Shown: piece by piece, positions 43,982 through 52,851 of the stretch | Position numbering within the stretch: the first letter of the stretch is position 1 | Layout: each line of letters begins with the position of its first letter | Assembly (NCBI RefSeq): GCF_004363095.1 | Contig: NZ_SNYO01000001.1 | Span: 806,001 to 870,000 of the forward strand | Length of the DNA: 64,000 bases | From: Actinomycetospora succinea | Lineage (GTDB): Bacteria > Actinomycetota > Actinomycetes > Mycobacteriales > Pseudonocardiaceae | Direction: 5' to 3' | Translations under genes and position numbers: made by a program | The notes under the pieces: generated by a model | Database searches by the model: none | What the model saw: only the letters and a program-made list of their open reading frames with translations | What the model was told of the DNA's origin: nothing

Positions 43982-44164
43982 GTGGCCGTCCCGAAGCGCC
44001 GGATGTCCCGCGCGAACACCCATGCCCGCCGCTCGCAGTGGAAGGCGTCGGTGCCGCAGCTGGTGGCGTGCCAGAACAAGGCCTGCGCGCAGCCCAAGCC
44101 CCCGCACGTGGCCTGCCCGCACTGCGGCCAGTACGCCGGCCGCCGGGCCGTCACCCCGGCCTGA
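43982..44164 (+). CDS. rpmF: 50S ribosomal protein L32
   Basis: A 60-residue bL32: [20 protein letters not shown] at the start and the zinc-ribbon pairs in [11 protein letters not shown] and [14 protein letters not shown] start. It follows DUF177 as in most bacteria. The C+ form needs zinc; a zinc-independent paralog may exist elsewhere. Confidence 0.97.
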   Translation: MAVPKRRMSRANTHARRSQWKASVPQLVACQNKACAQPKPPHVACPHCGQYAGRRAVTPA

Positions 44165-44189
44165 CGGCCGACCCGAACGCGCCCGCGGC

Positions 44190-44960
44190 ATGACGGCGTC
44201 CAGTACGCGGCCGGCGGAGAACCCGACGGAGCCCACGCTCGGTGAGGTGCTCGGGGTCGATCTCGACCCCGAGCTGGTGGAGCTCGCTCTCACCCACCGT
44301 TCCTACGCCTACGAGCACGGCGGGCTGCCGACCAACGAGCGCCTCGAGTTCCTCGGCGACTCCGTCCTCGGCGTCGTCGTCACCGAGCGGCTCTACCGGG
44401 AGCACCCCGACCTGCCCGAGGGTCAGCTGGCGAAGCTGCGTGCCAGCGTCGTCAACATGCACGCGCTCGCCGGCGTCGCCCGCGAGCTCGGGCTCGGCGA
44501 CCGCCTGCACCTCGGCCGCGGCGAGGAGATGACCGGCGGGCGCGACAAGCCGAGCATCCTCGGCGACGCCGTCGAGGCCGTGCTCGGCGCGGTCCACCTC
44601 CAGCACGGCATCGAGGTCTCCCGCCAGGTGGTCGACCGCCTGTTCGGCGAGCTGCTGCGCACCGCGCCGCTGCTCGGCGCCGGGCTCGACTGGAAGACCA
44701 GCCTGCAGGAGCTCACCGCCGCCTCCGACCTCGGCGTGCCCGAGTACCGGATGGTCGACGAGGGCCCCGACCACCTCAAGGTCTTCACGGCCACGGTGGT
44801 CGTCGCCGGCGACGAGCGCGGCACCGGGGTCGGGCGCACGAAGAAGGAAGCCGAGCAGAAGGCCGCCCGCGCGGCCTACCAGTACCTCGACGGCGAGGAC
44901 GGCTCCGCCGAGGGCCAGGACGCGCAGCGCAGCGGAGCCGGCCCGTCGAGCAGTGCCTGA
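44190..44960 (+). CDS. rnc: Ribonuclease III
   Basis: A 256-residue RNase III for double-stranded RNA processing. Seen: [25 protein letters not shown] signature with catalytic Glu/Asp ([13 protein letters not shown]), [13 protein letters not shown], and a C-terminal dsRNA-binding domain ([16 protein letters not shown], then [20 protein letters not shown]). It ends in a short Ser/Gly tail. The ATG at 44190 gives a start some 25 residues before the domain. It overlaps the mutM start by eight bases. Confidence 0.97.
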   Translation: MTASSTRPAENPTEPTLGEVLGVDLDPELVELALTHRSYAYEHGGLPTNERLEFLGDSVLGVVVTERLYREHPDLPEGQLAKLRASVVNMHALAGVARELGLGDRLHLGRGEEMTGGRDKPSILGDAVEAVLGAVHLQHGIEVSRQVVDRLFGELLRTAPLLGAGLDWKTSLQELTAASDLGVPEYRMVDEGPDHLKVFTATVVVAGDERGTGVGRTKKEAEQKAARAAYQYLDGEDGSAEGQDAQRSGAGPSSSA

Positions 44961-45828
44961 GCTCCCCGAGGTCGAGGTCGTCCGGCGGGGTCTCGCCGAC
45001 CACGTGCTCGGCCGCCGGGTCAAGTCCGTCGAGGTCACCCACCCCCGCTCCGTGCGCCGCCAGGCCGGCGGCGCCGTCGAGCTGGGGGAGCGGCTCTCCG
45101 GGCGGGTCCTGCGCGCGGCCCGGCGTCGCGGCAAGTACCTGTGGGTGGAGCTGGGCGAGCCCGAGGGTGACGTCGAGGCCGCCCTGCTCGCCCACCTCGG
45201 GATGAGCGGGCAGCTGCTCGTCCAGCCCGCCGACCGTCTCGACGAGTTGCACCTGCGCATCCGGGTCCGGTTCGACGACGACGGCCCCGAGCTGCGGTTC
45301 GTCGACCAGCGCACGTTCGGCGGGCTGACGGTCGTCGACGTCACCGGCCCCGACGCGCTGCCGGTCCCCGTCGCGCACATCGGCCGTGACCCGATGGACC
45401 CGGACTTCGACGCCGAGGCGGCGGTGGGCGGCCTGCGCCGGCGGCGCACCGGCCTCAAGCGCGCCCTGCTCGACCAGACGCTGGTCTCGGGGATCGGCAA
45501 CATCTACGCCGACGAGTCGCTGTGGCGCGCGAAGCTGCACTACGAGCGCCCGACGGCCACGCTCACGCGCCCCGAGGGGCGGCGCCTGCTGGCGGCGGCG
45601 AGCGAGGTGATGGGCGAGGCCCTGGCGGCCGGCGGCACGTCGTTCGACGCGCTCTACGTCGACGTCAACGGCGACTCGGGCTACTTCGACCGCGCGCTCG
45701 CCGTGTACGGGCAGGAGGACCGGCCCTGCCCGCGCTGCGGCACCCCCGTCCGGCGCGCGGCGTTCATGAACCGCTCGTCGTTCTGGTGCCCGACCTGCCA
45801 GCCCCGCCCGCGCCGCCGGCACGTCTGA
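44953..45828 (+). CDS. mutM: Formamidopyrimidine-DNA glycosylase
   Basis: A 291-residue Fpg/MutM that removes 8-oxoguanine and formamidopyrimidines. The catalytic Pro follows the initiator: [13 protein letters not shown]. Seen also: Lys in [11 protein letters not shown], the helix-two-turn-helix [20 protein letters not shown] with ESLWRA, and the C-terminal zinc finger [10 protein letters not shown] ... [11 protein letters not shown] start; overlap with rnc shows coupling. Followed by palindrome D. Confidence 0.97.
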   Translation: MPELPEVEVVRRGLADHVLGRRVKSVEVTHPRSVRRQAGGAVELGERLSGRVLRAARRRGKYLWVELGEPEGDVEAALLAHLGMSGQLLVQPADRLDELHLRIRVRFDDDGPELRFVDQRTFGGLTVVDVTGPDALPVPVAHIGRDPMDPDFDAEAAVGGLRRRRTGLKRALLDQTLVSGIGNIYADESLWRAKLHYERPTATLTRPEGRRLLAAASEVMGEALAAGGTSFDALYVDVNGDSGYFDRALAVYGQEDRPCPRCGTPVRRAAFMNRSSFWCPTCQPRPRRRHV

Positions 45829-45835
45829 ACGGCCT

Positions 45836-45879
45836 ACGTGAGCGACATCCCCGGCTATGGCCGGGAATGTCGCTCACAT
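45836..45879. repeat. 44-bp palindrome, family I copy D
   Basis: Inverted repeat with arm ACGTGAGCGACATCCCCGGC, centre TATG and right arm GCCGGGAATGTCGCTCACAT; two positions are imperfect (both would be G-U pairs in RNA). It lies between convergent mutM and the DUF1059 gene, touching the latter's stop codon at 45881. Ends and centre match copy C. Confidence 0.9.
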
Positions 45880-45880
45880 G

Positions 45881-46369
45881 TCAGGGTGTCTCGGCGCGGG
45901 TGACCTCGAGGTTGCGGAAGGTCGCCGGGCCGTCGCAGACGCCCATCATCTTGCTGGCGAACGCCGAGGTCACGGGGCTGTCGGAGTTCTTCTTGGCCGC
46001 CTCGGCGCTGGGGAACTCGACGACCTCGACGTACGTGTCGGCGCGGTCCAGGTCGCGGCCCATGACCATCCAGCGCGCCGTGCGGTCGGCGCCGATCTCC
46101 GCCGCCCAGCCGTCGATGAGCATGTCCATCTGGTCGTACTGCTGCGTGCGGAACTCGATGAGCTGCACGAACGCGCCGGCGCCCGTCGCGTAGGGCGCGT
46201 CGCGCAGGTGGTCGCGGAGCCCGGCGCGCAGCTCCTCGCCGTCGGTGTGGCCGTGCGCGGCGACCGCGTGGGCGGCTCCCGCCTCGAGGACCTCGTCCTC
46301 CTCGCCGGTGAGGGTCAGCGTGCAGCCGTTCTCGCTGGGGACCTCGCGACAGTCGAGCATCCTGCGCAT
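45881..46369 (-). CDS. DUF1059 domain protein fused to a ferredoxin-like/ABM-type domain
   Basis: 162 residues in two parts. Residues 1-60 match DUF1059: MRRMLDCREVPSENGCTLTL, then GEEDEVLEAGAAHAVAAHGH with ELRAGLRDHL. Residues 75-162 look like a dimeric alpha-beta barrel (FVQLIEFRTQQYDQMDMLID, RWMVMGRDLDRADTYVEVVE, FPSAEAAKKNSDSPVTSAFA). The ATG at 46369 has GGGAGG upstream. It is divergent from the LuxR-type gene. Function unknown; the second half resembles monooxygenase-like stress proteins. Confidence 0.8.
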   Translation of the reverse strand: MRRMLDCREVPSENGCTLTLTGEEDEVLEAGAAHAVAAHGHTDGEELRAGLRDHLRDAPYATGAGAFVQLIEFRTQQYDQMDMLIDGWAAEIGADRTARWMVMGRDLDRADTYVEVVEFPSAEAAKKNSDSPVTSAFASKMMGVCDGPATFRNLEVTRAETP

Positions 46370-46534
46370 GGCGGACCTCCCTGGGTGTTCGCACGGACGG
46401 CGGAGGACCAGTGAAGTCCGGTCACGGTGCCGCCCTCGATACGGAGGGCTCCGTAGGCCGAGCGGGTGATGCCGACTCCCGGCCGACGCCGACCCGCGCG
46501 ACACTCGGTGACCCGCTCACCTCCAGGGGTGGCC

Positions 46535-47074
46535 ATGACCGCCGAGCGCACCCTGACCGCCGCCCTCGACCTCGCCGCGGCGTCCGCCGCCGTGCGCACG
46601 GCCGCCGACCTCGACCGCGCCGTGTGGCCCGGGCTCGCCACCCTCGTCGCCGCCGGGAGCCTCGCGGCGACCGGGTTCGACGGGCGCCCGCTGGCGTGGC
46701 CGCCGAGCGGGGTGCCCGAGGCGCGGTTCCGGGCCGTGCTCGTCCTGCGGCGCCGCGGCGGGGAGGCCTGCGTCGCGCTGCACCGAGGCGAGGGCGACTT
46801 CACCGCCCGCGACGTGGCGCTGCTCCACCTCGTGCGCCCCCACCTCGCCGACGCGCTGTGGCGCGCCGCGCACGGCGCGCCGACGCGGACCCTCACGGCC
46901 CGCGAGCACGCGGTCGTCGCCCGGGTGGCCCGGGGCGCGACGGACGCGGCGATCGCGCACGAGCTGGGGATCAGCCGCCGGACCGTCGGCAAGCACCTGG
47001 AGAACGCCTACGCCGCGCTCGGCGTCCACGACCGGACGTCGGCGGCCCTGCGACTGGCGGTGCCGCCGGCCTGA
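46535..47074 (+). CDS. LuxR-type HTH regulator
   Basis: A 179-residue regulator. The C-terminal HTH is clear: RTLTAREHAVVARVARGATD, then AAIAHELGISRRTVGKHLEN and AYAALGVHDRTSAALRL. The N-terminal 110 residues are Ala-rich with a GAF-like remnant (RFRAVLVLRRRGGEACVALH, DFTARDVALLHLVRPHLADAL). ATG start. It diverges from the DUF1059 fusion gene and may regulate it; no phosphoreceiver domain is seen. Confidence 0.85.
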   Translation: MTAERTLTAALDLAAASAAVRTAADLDRAVWPGLATLVAAGSLAATGFDGRPLAWPPSGVPEARFRAVLVLRRRGGEACVALHRGEGDFTARDVALLHLVRPHLADALWRAAHGAPTRTLTAREHAVVARVARGATDAAIAHELGISRRTVGKHLENAYAALGVHDRTSAALRLAVPPA

Positions 47075-47100
47075 GCAGCCGGCCCGATCAGCCGGCCCGA

Positions 47101-47325
47101 TCAGCCGTCGCCGCGGACCGAGCGGCGGATCTCCTCGAGCTTGTCGCGCGCGGCGGCGTCGTGGTCGGCCTCGCGCTCGGCCCGCTCGCGCCCCGCGGGG
47201 CTGTCGGCGACGAGCTCCTCGTAGCCGGCGGCCGTCGTGGAGCGGCGCTCGATCGTCTCGCGGACGTGCTCGAACGTGGGCACGCCGTCCTCGGTGTATC
47301 CCGGCTCGTCTCCCGGCGCTGTCAC
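47101..47325 (-). CDS. Small hypothetical hydrophilic protein
   Basis: 74 residues, strongly charged: TAPGDEPGYTEDGVPTFEHV, RETIERRSTTAAGYEELVAD and a helical end EADHDAAARDKLEEIRRSVR. No family recognised. The GTG is preceded by GGAGG but at very short spacing. It follows the SRPBCC gene on the same strand, beyond a terminator-like hairpin. The GYTEDGVPTFEHVRE segment looks conserved-like, giving moderate support. Confidence 0.6.
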   Translation of the reverse strand: MTAPGDEPGYTEDGVPTFEHVRETIERRSTTAAGYEELVADSPAGRERAEREADHDAAARDKLEEIRRSVRGDG

Positions 47326-47356
47326 CCCTCCGAGAGTAGCGGCCCCGGAGACACGT

Positions 47357-47389
47357 CGGGCCCCACATCGCGCGGCGATGCGGGGCCCG
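47357..47389. terminator. Terminator-like hairpin after SRPBCC gene
   Basis: Inverted repeat CGGGCCCCACATCGC - GCG - GCGATGCGGGGCCCG, 15-bp arms with one mismatch and a 3-nt loop. It is 18 bp past the SRPBCC stop on the minus strand and just before the small gene ending at 47101. Confidence 0.75.
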
Positions 47390-47407
47390 GACGACGAGCG
47401 AGGGTGC

Positions 47408-47857
47408 TCAGACGTTCTGGGAGGAGTGCTCCATGAGCTCCTTGAACTCCTCGAGCGCCTTCTCGATCTTCTTCTGCGGGTCGGCGAAGAGCTTGGCGAC
47501 GGCGTCGCCCGCGGCGCCACCCGGCGTCTGCACGTGGAGGCTGACCTCGACACCGGTGGTGTCACCGTGCGGGTCGAAGCGCACCGCGCCGCCGGTCTCG
47601 ACGTGGTTGTTGCTCTCCTCGAGCGACTTCCACGCGATCTTCCGGTCGCGCTCCTCGTCGATGATCTTGGCGTCCCACTCGACGTCCTTGCCCAGCGGGC
47701 CCTCGACCACCCAGTGCGTGACGTCGGCCTGGCCGTTCTTCGGCTCCACCGACTTCACGTCGTCCATGATCTGCGGCAGGTGGGTCAGCGGCCGCCACCA
47801 ATGGTAGCACTGCGCGGCCGGGGCGTTGACCTCGAGGTAGTGCGTTGCGGTTGCCAT
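47408..47857 (-). CDS. SRPBCC family (polyketide cyclase/dehydrase-like) protein
   Basis: A 149-residue START/SRPBCC protein. Seen: ATHYLEVNAPAAQCYHWWRP, LTHLPQIMDDVKSVEP, VTHWVVEGPLGKDVEWDAKI, RKIAWKSLEE and GVEVSLHVQTPGG, the usual order of strands and helices for a hydrophobic-cavity fold. ATG start. Such proteins with a C-terminal helical end are common in actinobacteria as putative cyclases or stress proteins. No partner gene in the neighbourhood; divergent from smc. Confidence 0.85.
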   Translation of the reverse strand: MATATHYLEVNAPAAQCYHWWRPLTHLPQIMDDVKSVEPKNGQADVTHWVVEGPLGKDVEWDAKIIDEERDRKIAWKSLEESNNHVETGGAVRFDPHGDTTGVEVSLHVQTPGGAAGDAVAKLFADPQKKIEKALEEFKELMEHSSQNV

Positions 47858-47996
47858 GCCCCACGGGTTGACAGGCGGTGACGGACCTGAAACGACGCGT
47901 TCGGTGCGACACGGCTAACGCGCTCGACCGATCCCGTGGACGTTTCGGGTGTCGCGTAGCGTCTCGGTGGACCCGGGCGGGGGAGGAGGGCCAGGC

Positions 47997-50900
47997 GTGC
48001 ACCTGAAGAGCCTCACGCTGAAGGGCTTCAAGTCCTTCGCGTCATCCACGACGCTGCGCTTCGAGCCGGGCATCACGTGCGTGGTCGGCCCCAACGGGTC
48101 GGGCAAGTCCAACGTCGTCGACGCCATCAGCTGGGTGCTGGGCGAGCAGGGGGCCAAGGCCCTGCGCGGCGGCAAGATGGAGGACGTCATCTTCGCCGGC
48201 ACCTCGGGGCGCGCCCCGCTGGGCCGCGCCGAGGTCACGCTGACCATCGACAACGCCGACGGCGCGCTGCCGATCGAGTACGCCGAGGTGTCGATCACCC
48301 GGCGGGTGTTCCGCTCCGGCGCCGGCGAGTACGAGATCAACGGGAGCAGCTGCCGCCTGCTCGACGTCCAGGAGCTGCTCTCCGACTCCGGCATCGGCCG
48401 CGAGCTGCACGTCCTCGTCGGCCAGGGCCAGCTCGACACCATCCTGCAGTCGCGTCCCGAGGAGCGGCGGGCGTTCATCGAGGAGGCCGCGGGCGTCCTC
48501 AAGCACCGCAAGCGCAAGGAGAAGGCGCTCCGCAAGCTCGAGGCGATGCAGGCCAACCTCACGCGCCTGTCCGACCTGACCACCGAGCTGCGCCGCCAGC
48601 TCAAGCCCCTCGGGCGCCAGGCCGAGATCGCCCGCCGCGCGCAGACCATCCAGGCCGACCTCCGCGACGCCCGGCTGCGCCTCGCCGCGGACGACCTGGT
48701 CACGCTGCGCACCACGATCTCCCGCGAGCAGGCCGACGAGGACGCCGCCCGCCGCCGTCGGGACGAGACCGAGCGGTCGCTCGCCGAGGTCGGGGAGCAG
48801 GTGACGACGCTCGAGGCGGCGGTCGAGGCCGCGACGCCGGCGCACACCCGCGCGCAGGAGGGCTGGTACCGGCTCTCGGCGCTGCAGGAGCGCCTGCGCG
48901 GCACGGTCGCGCTGGCCGCCGAGCGCCACCGCCACGTCGCCGGGGCCGAGGACGCGCCGACCGGCCCGGATCCCGACGAGCTCGAGCGCGGCGCCGCGGC
49001 GGCCGCCGAGCACGAGACGACGCTCGAGGCCGAGGTCGCCGAGGCCCGCGCGACGCTCGAGGCGCACGCCGAGGGCCGCGAGCAGGCCGAGGACGCGCTG
49101 ACCACCGCCGAGCGGCGCCTCGCCGCGGCCACGCGCGCCGCCGCCGACCGCCGCGAGGGCGTGGCCACGCTCGCGGGCCAGGTCGAGACGCTGCGGGGGC
49201 GCCTCGCGTCGTCCACCGAGGAGCTCGAGCAGATCGCGAGCTCGCTGCACGAGGCGCACGAGCGCGCGACCGTTGCCCGCGAGGAGCTGGCGGCGGTGGA
49301 GGAGGAGACGGGGCCGGAGCCCTCGGTCGAGCCCGCGGCCGAGCCCGCGGCGGTCCCCGACGAGGACGCCCCCGACCCCGAGGCCGCCCTCGACGCCGCC
49401 GTCGAGCGCCACGAGGCCGCCCGGGCGGGCGTCGACGCCGCCGGCGCGGCGCACCGCGACGCCGAGCGCGACCGCGCCCACTGGCAGGCCCGCACCGACG
49501 CGCTCGCGCTCGGCCTGACCCGCCGCGACGGCGCGGGCGCCCTGCTCGCGGCCGCCGACCCGGTGCCCGGGGTGCTCGGCTCGGTCGCCGCCCTGCTGCG
49601 GGTCGGTGCGGGTGACGAGGACGCGGTCACCGCCGCGCTCGGGCCGGCGGCGGACGCCGTGGCGGTGCGCGGGCCGGAGGCGGCCGCGGACGCGCTCGAC
49701 CGGCTCCACGAGACCGAGGGCGGGCGCGCGGGGCTGCTCGTCGGCGGGGGAGGGGATGCGGTCCCCGACGCGGGCGACCCGCCGGCGGGGTCCCGCTGGG
49801 CCGCCGACCTCGTCCGGGCGCCCGACGAGCTCGCCGGCGCCGTCGCCCGCGTCCTCGCCGGGGTGGTCGTCGTCGACGACCGCCCCGCCGCCCGCGCGGT
49901 CGTCCGCGACCACCCGCACCTGCGCGCCGTCACCCGCGCCGGCGACCTCCTGGGCGCCGACTGGGCGGCCGGCGGCCCGTCGGGCAATCAGAGCCTGCTC
50001 GAGATGCAGGCGGCCGCCGACGAGGCGGGCGACCGGCTCGCCGCCGCCGAGCGCCACGTCCGCGAGGCCGACGCGGCGCTCGAGGCCGCCCGCGAGGCCG
50101 AGTCCGCCGCCCGCGCCGAGGTCGGCGTCGCCCGGCAGGTCCGCGACGACCGGCGCCGCGCGGACGCCGAGGCCCGCCGCGCCGCCGACGCCCGCCGGGC
50201 CGCCGACGACGCCGCGCGCGCCGAGGCGGCCCGCCGGCACGGCCGCCTGTCCGAGACCGTGCGCGCCGCCGAGGCCGAGGCTCAGCGCCTCACCGAGCGG
50301 CGCGCGGCCGTCGAGCGCACCCGCGACGAGCGCCGCGACGAGCTCGACGAGCTCACCGAGCGGCTCGCGATGGCCCAGGACGAGGCCGCGGACGACGCCG
50401 CGGGCTCCGACGCCGAGGACCACGCCGCCGAGCGCGACCAGGCCTCCGCCGCGCTGACCGCCGCCCGGGCCGCCGAGGTCGACGGGCGCCTGGCCCTGCG
50501 CACCGCCGAGGAGCGCCTGCGGGCCGTCGCCGGGCGGGCCGAGGGCATGCGCCGGCGCGCCGAGGGCGAGCGCGAGGCCCGGGCCCGGGCGCAGGAGCGG
50601 GCCCGCGAGCGCGCGCGCGTCGCGCGGCTCACCGAGGAGGCCGTCCGGCACGGCGAGGACGCGCTGGCGCGCCTGCAGGCCTCGCTCGCCCGCGCCGCCG
50701 AGGCCCGCGACGCCGCCGCGGCCGTGCGCACCGCGCGGGCCGGCGAGCTCGACACCGCCCGCGAGCGCCAGCGGGAGCTGCAGGCCTCGCTCGAGCGGTT
50801 GACCGACGCCGTCCACCGCGACGAGGTCGTGCGCGCCGAGCAGCGCACCCGGCTCCAGCAGATGGAGGCGGGGATCGGCGAGCGCTTCGGGATCGGACTC

Positions 50901-51713
50901 GAGGACCTCGTCAGCGAGTACGGCCCCGAGGTCCCGATCCCCCCGCCGGCCGGCGAGGTCGCCGAGGTCGAGGCGGCTCGCGAGCGCGGCGAGCAGGTCG
51001 TCATGCCCCCGCCCGAGCCGTTCGACCGCGCCACCCAGCAGCGCCGCGCGACGCGGGCGGAGAAGGAGCTGGGCACGCTCGGCAAGGTCAACCCGCTCGC
51101 CCTCGAGGAGTACGCGGCGCTCGAGGAGCGCTACCGCTTCCTGTCCACGCAGCTCGAGGACGTCAAGAACAGCCGCAAGGACCTCCTCGAGGTCGTCTCG
51201 CAGGTCGACGCGACGATCCTCGAGGTCTTCGCGACGGCGTTCACCGAGGTCGCGCGGGAGTTCGAGACGGTGTTCCCCGTGCTGTTCCCGGGCGGCGAGG
51301 GCCGGCTCGTGCTCACCGACCCCGACGACCTGCTCGCCACCGGCGTCGAGGTCGAGGCGCGGCCGCCGGGGAAGAAGGTCAAGCGGCTCTCGCTGCTCTC
51401 CGGCGGGGAGAAGTCGCTGACCGCCGTGGCCATGCTCGTGGCGATCTTCCGGGCGCGCCCCTCGCCGTTCTACGTCATGGACGAGGTCGAGGCGGCGCTC
51501 GACGACGCCAACCTGCGGCGCCTCATCGGCCTGCTCGCGGAGCTCCGCCGCACCTCGCAGCTCGTCATCATCACGCACCAGAAGCCCACGATGGAGATCG
51601 CGGACGCGCTCTACGGCGTCAGCATGCGGGGCGACGGGATCACCGCTGTCATCTCGCAACGCCTGCGGGGCGCGGATGCGCCCGGACCGTATGCCGAGAC
51701 CACCCCGTCGTGA
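47997..51713 (+). CDS. smc: Chromosome segregation SMC protein
   Basis: A 1238-residue SMC ATPase that condenses and segregates the chromosome with ScpA and ScpB. Seen: Walker A GPNGSGKSN (31-39), the N-terminal coiled coil to about 510, hinge region about 520-660 (GVLGSVAALLRVGAGDEDAV), the second coiled coil, signature LSGGEK (1134-1139) and Walker B FYVMDEVEAALDD (about 1158). The GTG at 47997 has GGAGGAGGG at ideal distance. The coiled coils are unusually Ala/Arg/Glu-rich, as expected at this GC content. Confidence 0.98.
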   Translation: MHLKSLTLKGFKSFASSTTLRFEPGITCVVGPNGSGKSNVVDAISWVLGEQGAKALRGGKMEDVIFAGTSGRAPLGRAEVTLTIDNADGALPIEYAEVSITRRVFRSGAGEYEINGSSCRLLDVQELLSDSGIGRELHVLVGQGQLDTILQSRPEERRAFIEEAAGVLKHRKRKEKALRKLEAMQANLTRLSDLTTELRRQLKPLGRQAEIARRAQTIQADLRDARLRLAADDLVTLRTTISREQADEDAARRRRDETERSLAEVGEQVTTLEAAVEAATPAHTRAQEGWYRLSALQERLRGTVALAAERHRHVAGAEDAPTGPDPDELERGAAAAAEHETTLEAEVAEARATLEAHAEGREQAEDALTTAERRLAAATRAAADRREGVATLAGQVETLRGRLASSTEELEQIASSLHEAHERATVAREELAAVEEETGPEPSVEPAAEPAAVPDEDAPDPEAALDAAVERHEAARAGVDAAGAAHRDAERDRAHWQARTDALALGLTRRDGAGALLAAADPVPGVLGSVAALLRVGAGDEDAVTAALGPAADAVAVRGPEAAADALDRLHETEGGRAGLLVGGGGDAVPDAGDPPAGSRWAADLVRAPDELAGAVARVLAGVVVVDDRPAARAVVRDHPHLRAVTRAGDLLGADWAAGGPSGNQSLLEMQAAADEAGDRLAAAERHVREADAALEAAREAESAARAEVGVARQVRDDRRRADAEARRAADARRAADDAARAEAARRHGRLSETVRAAEAEAQRLTERRAAVERTRDERRDELDELTERLAMAQDEAADDAAGSDAEDHAAERDQASAALTAARAAEVDGRLALRTAEERLRAVAGRAEGMRRRAEGEREARARAQERARERARVARLTEEAVRHGEDALARLQASLARAAEARDAAAAVRTARAGELDTARERQRELQASLERLTDAVHRDEVVRAEQRTRLQQMEAGIGERFGIGLEDLVSEYGPEVPIPPPAGEVAEVEAARERGEQVVMPPPEPFDRATQQRRATRAEKELGTLGKVNPLALEEYAALEERYRFLSTQLEDVKNSRKDLLEVVSQVDATILEVFATAFTEVAREFETVFPVLFPGGEGRLVLTDPDDLLATGVEVEARPPGKKVKRLSLLSGGEKSLTAVAMLVAIFRARPSPFYVMDEVEAALDDANLRRLIGLLAELRRTSQLVIITHQKPTMEIADALYGVSMRGDGITAVISQRLRGADAPGPYAETTPS

Positions 51714-51856
51714 TCACTGTGCGTGCTGCTACGTTGCTCTGAGTATCACCGGCAGCCCGGATCGGGGGGCGAGGACGACGCTGTCGTGGCCTCCCGGCTC
51801 GCGACCGGCGCCTCTACCGTGCTGGTGAGAGGGCTGCGAGCGACCGGGGGGCGATC

Positions 51857-52444
51857 ATGACGGCGGTGCGACCCAGTCCGAGGGGCGCGCCCGCCCACGC
51901 CGCCCCCGTGTCCCCGGCGCCGTCGACGGGGACCGGCCGCCACGCCCGCGCCGGCGACGGCACCCCGTCCGGTCCGCTCGTCCGGCTGCGCACCGTGGTC
52001 CGCTCGCCGGCCGTGCCGTCGGCCGCCGTCGAGCTCGCGTCCGGGCGCCTGGTGATCGACACCTCCTACTCCCGCCTGTCCCCGCACCTCGGCGCGCGCC
52101 GCGTCGCGGTCAGCGTCGACGGGCTCCCGTGGCGCTTCGCGTGGGGCCGCACGCCGATCGACCTGCCCGCCGGCCGGCACCTCGTGGAGATCGAGGTCGA
52201 GCACGGGCGCGCCGGTCGCCGCGCCTGGGGCCACGTCGCCGACGCGGTGCCGGTGTGCGCGGGCAACACGGTCGAGGTCTTCTACCGCGCGCCCGCCCTG
52301 CCCCGCCTCGCCGGCTCGCTCGGGCCGTCCCGCCAGCGCACCGCCGGATTCACCCTCGGCGCCGCGCTGCTGGCCCTCGGCGGCGTCGCCGTCCTCGCGG
52401 CGCTGGGGCTCCTCGTCCTCGCGGTGGTCCTGCTCGTGGCCTGA
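51857..52444 (+). CDS. Hypothetical tail-anchored membrane protein
   Basis: 195 residues. A disordered Pro/Ala/Gly-rich start (1-45) is followed by a small beta-rich domain (VELASGRLVIDTSYSRLSPH, VAVSVDGLPWRFAWGRTPID, LPAGRHLVEIEVEHG) that resembles PEGA-type domains, and a C-terminal hydrophobic segment (about 165-195, ending LLVLAVVLLVA). Topology suggests a cytosolic domain tethered by its C-terminus. The ATG follows a G-rich sequence. No named family. Confidence 0.72.
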   Translation: MTAVRPSPRGAPAHAAPVSPAPSTGTGRHARAGDGTPSGPLVRLRTVVRSPAVPSAAVELASGRLVIDTSYSRLSPHLGARRVAVSVDGLPWRFAWGRTPIDLPAGRHLVEIEVEHGRAGRRAWGHVADAVPVCAGNTVEVFYRAPALPRLAGSLGPSRQRTAGFTLGAALLALGGVAVLAALGLLVLAVVLLVA

Positions 52445-52540
52445 GTCCCGGGCCCGGCGCAGCGAACGGGTATCTCGCTGCTTCTCCGCGCCCGATGTCC
52501 CCGTTGATCACGCCGGTGCCTGCCTGCCGGGATGCGCCCG

Positions 52541-52802
52541 GGTGATCAGGGGCGACGTGGTGCACCCCGCGCGGCGATCGAGGTGCGTGGGGACGCTCCT
52601 GATCACCGGGGTCGGCGCGGGCCCGGGTCGTCGGGGTGATCAGGGGCGACGTGGTGCACCCGGCGCGGCGATCGAGGTGCGTGGGGACGCTCCTGATCAC
52701 CGGGGTCGGCGCGGGCCCGGGTCGTCGGGGTGATCAGGGGCGACGTGGTGCACCCTGCGTGACGATCGAGGTGCGTGGGGACGCTCCTGATCACCGGGGT
52801 CG
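52541..52802. repeat. 94-bp direct repeat, three copies, each containing an inverted repeat
   Basis: Near-identical 94-bp units start at 52541, 52635 and 52729 (the third diverges in the middle and is cut short). Each holds an inverted repeat with arms GGTGATCAGGGGCG and CGCTCCTGATCACC (13 of 14 paired) enclosing about 39 bp, then a spacer of about 27 bp. It fills most of the 407-bp gap upstream of ftsY. No coding sense. Confidence 0.95.
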
Positions 52803-52851
52803 GTCGACGGGCCGCGCGCCATCGCCGTGCGCGGCTGGGACACTGGCCGGT

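Noticed and set aside
8485-45879. Insertion sequences carrying the palindromes
   Set aside because: No transposase gene, terminal repeats or target duplications around any copy; the elements are only 44 bp.
52541-52802. CRISPR array
   Set aside because: Only three copies, a 94-bp unit, and the 'spacers' are themselves repeated; no cas genes nearby.
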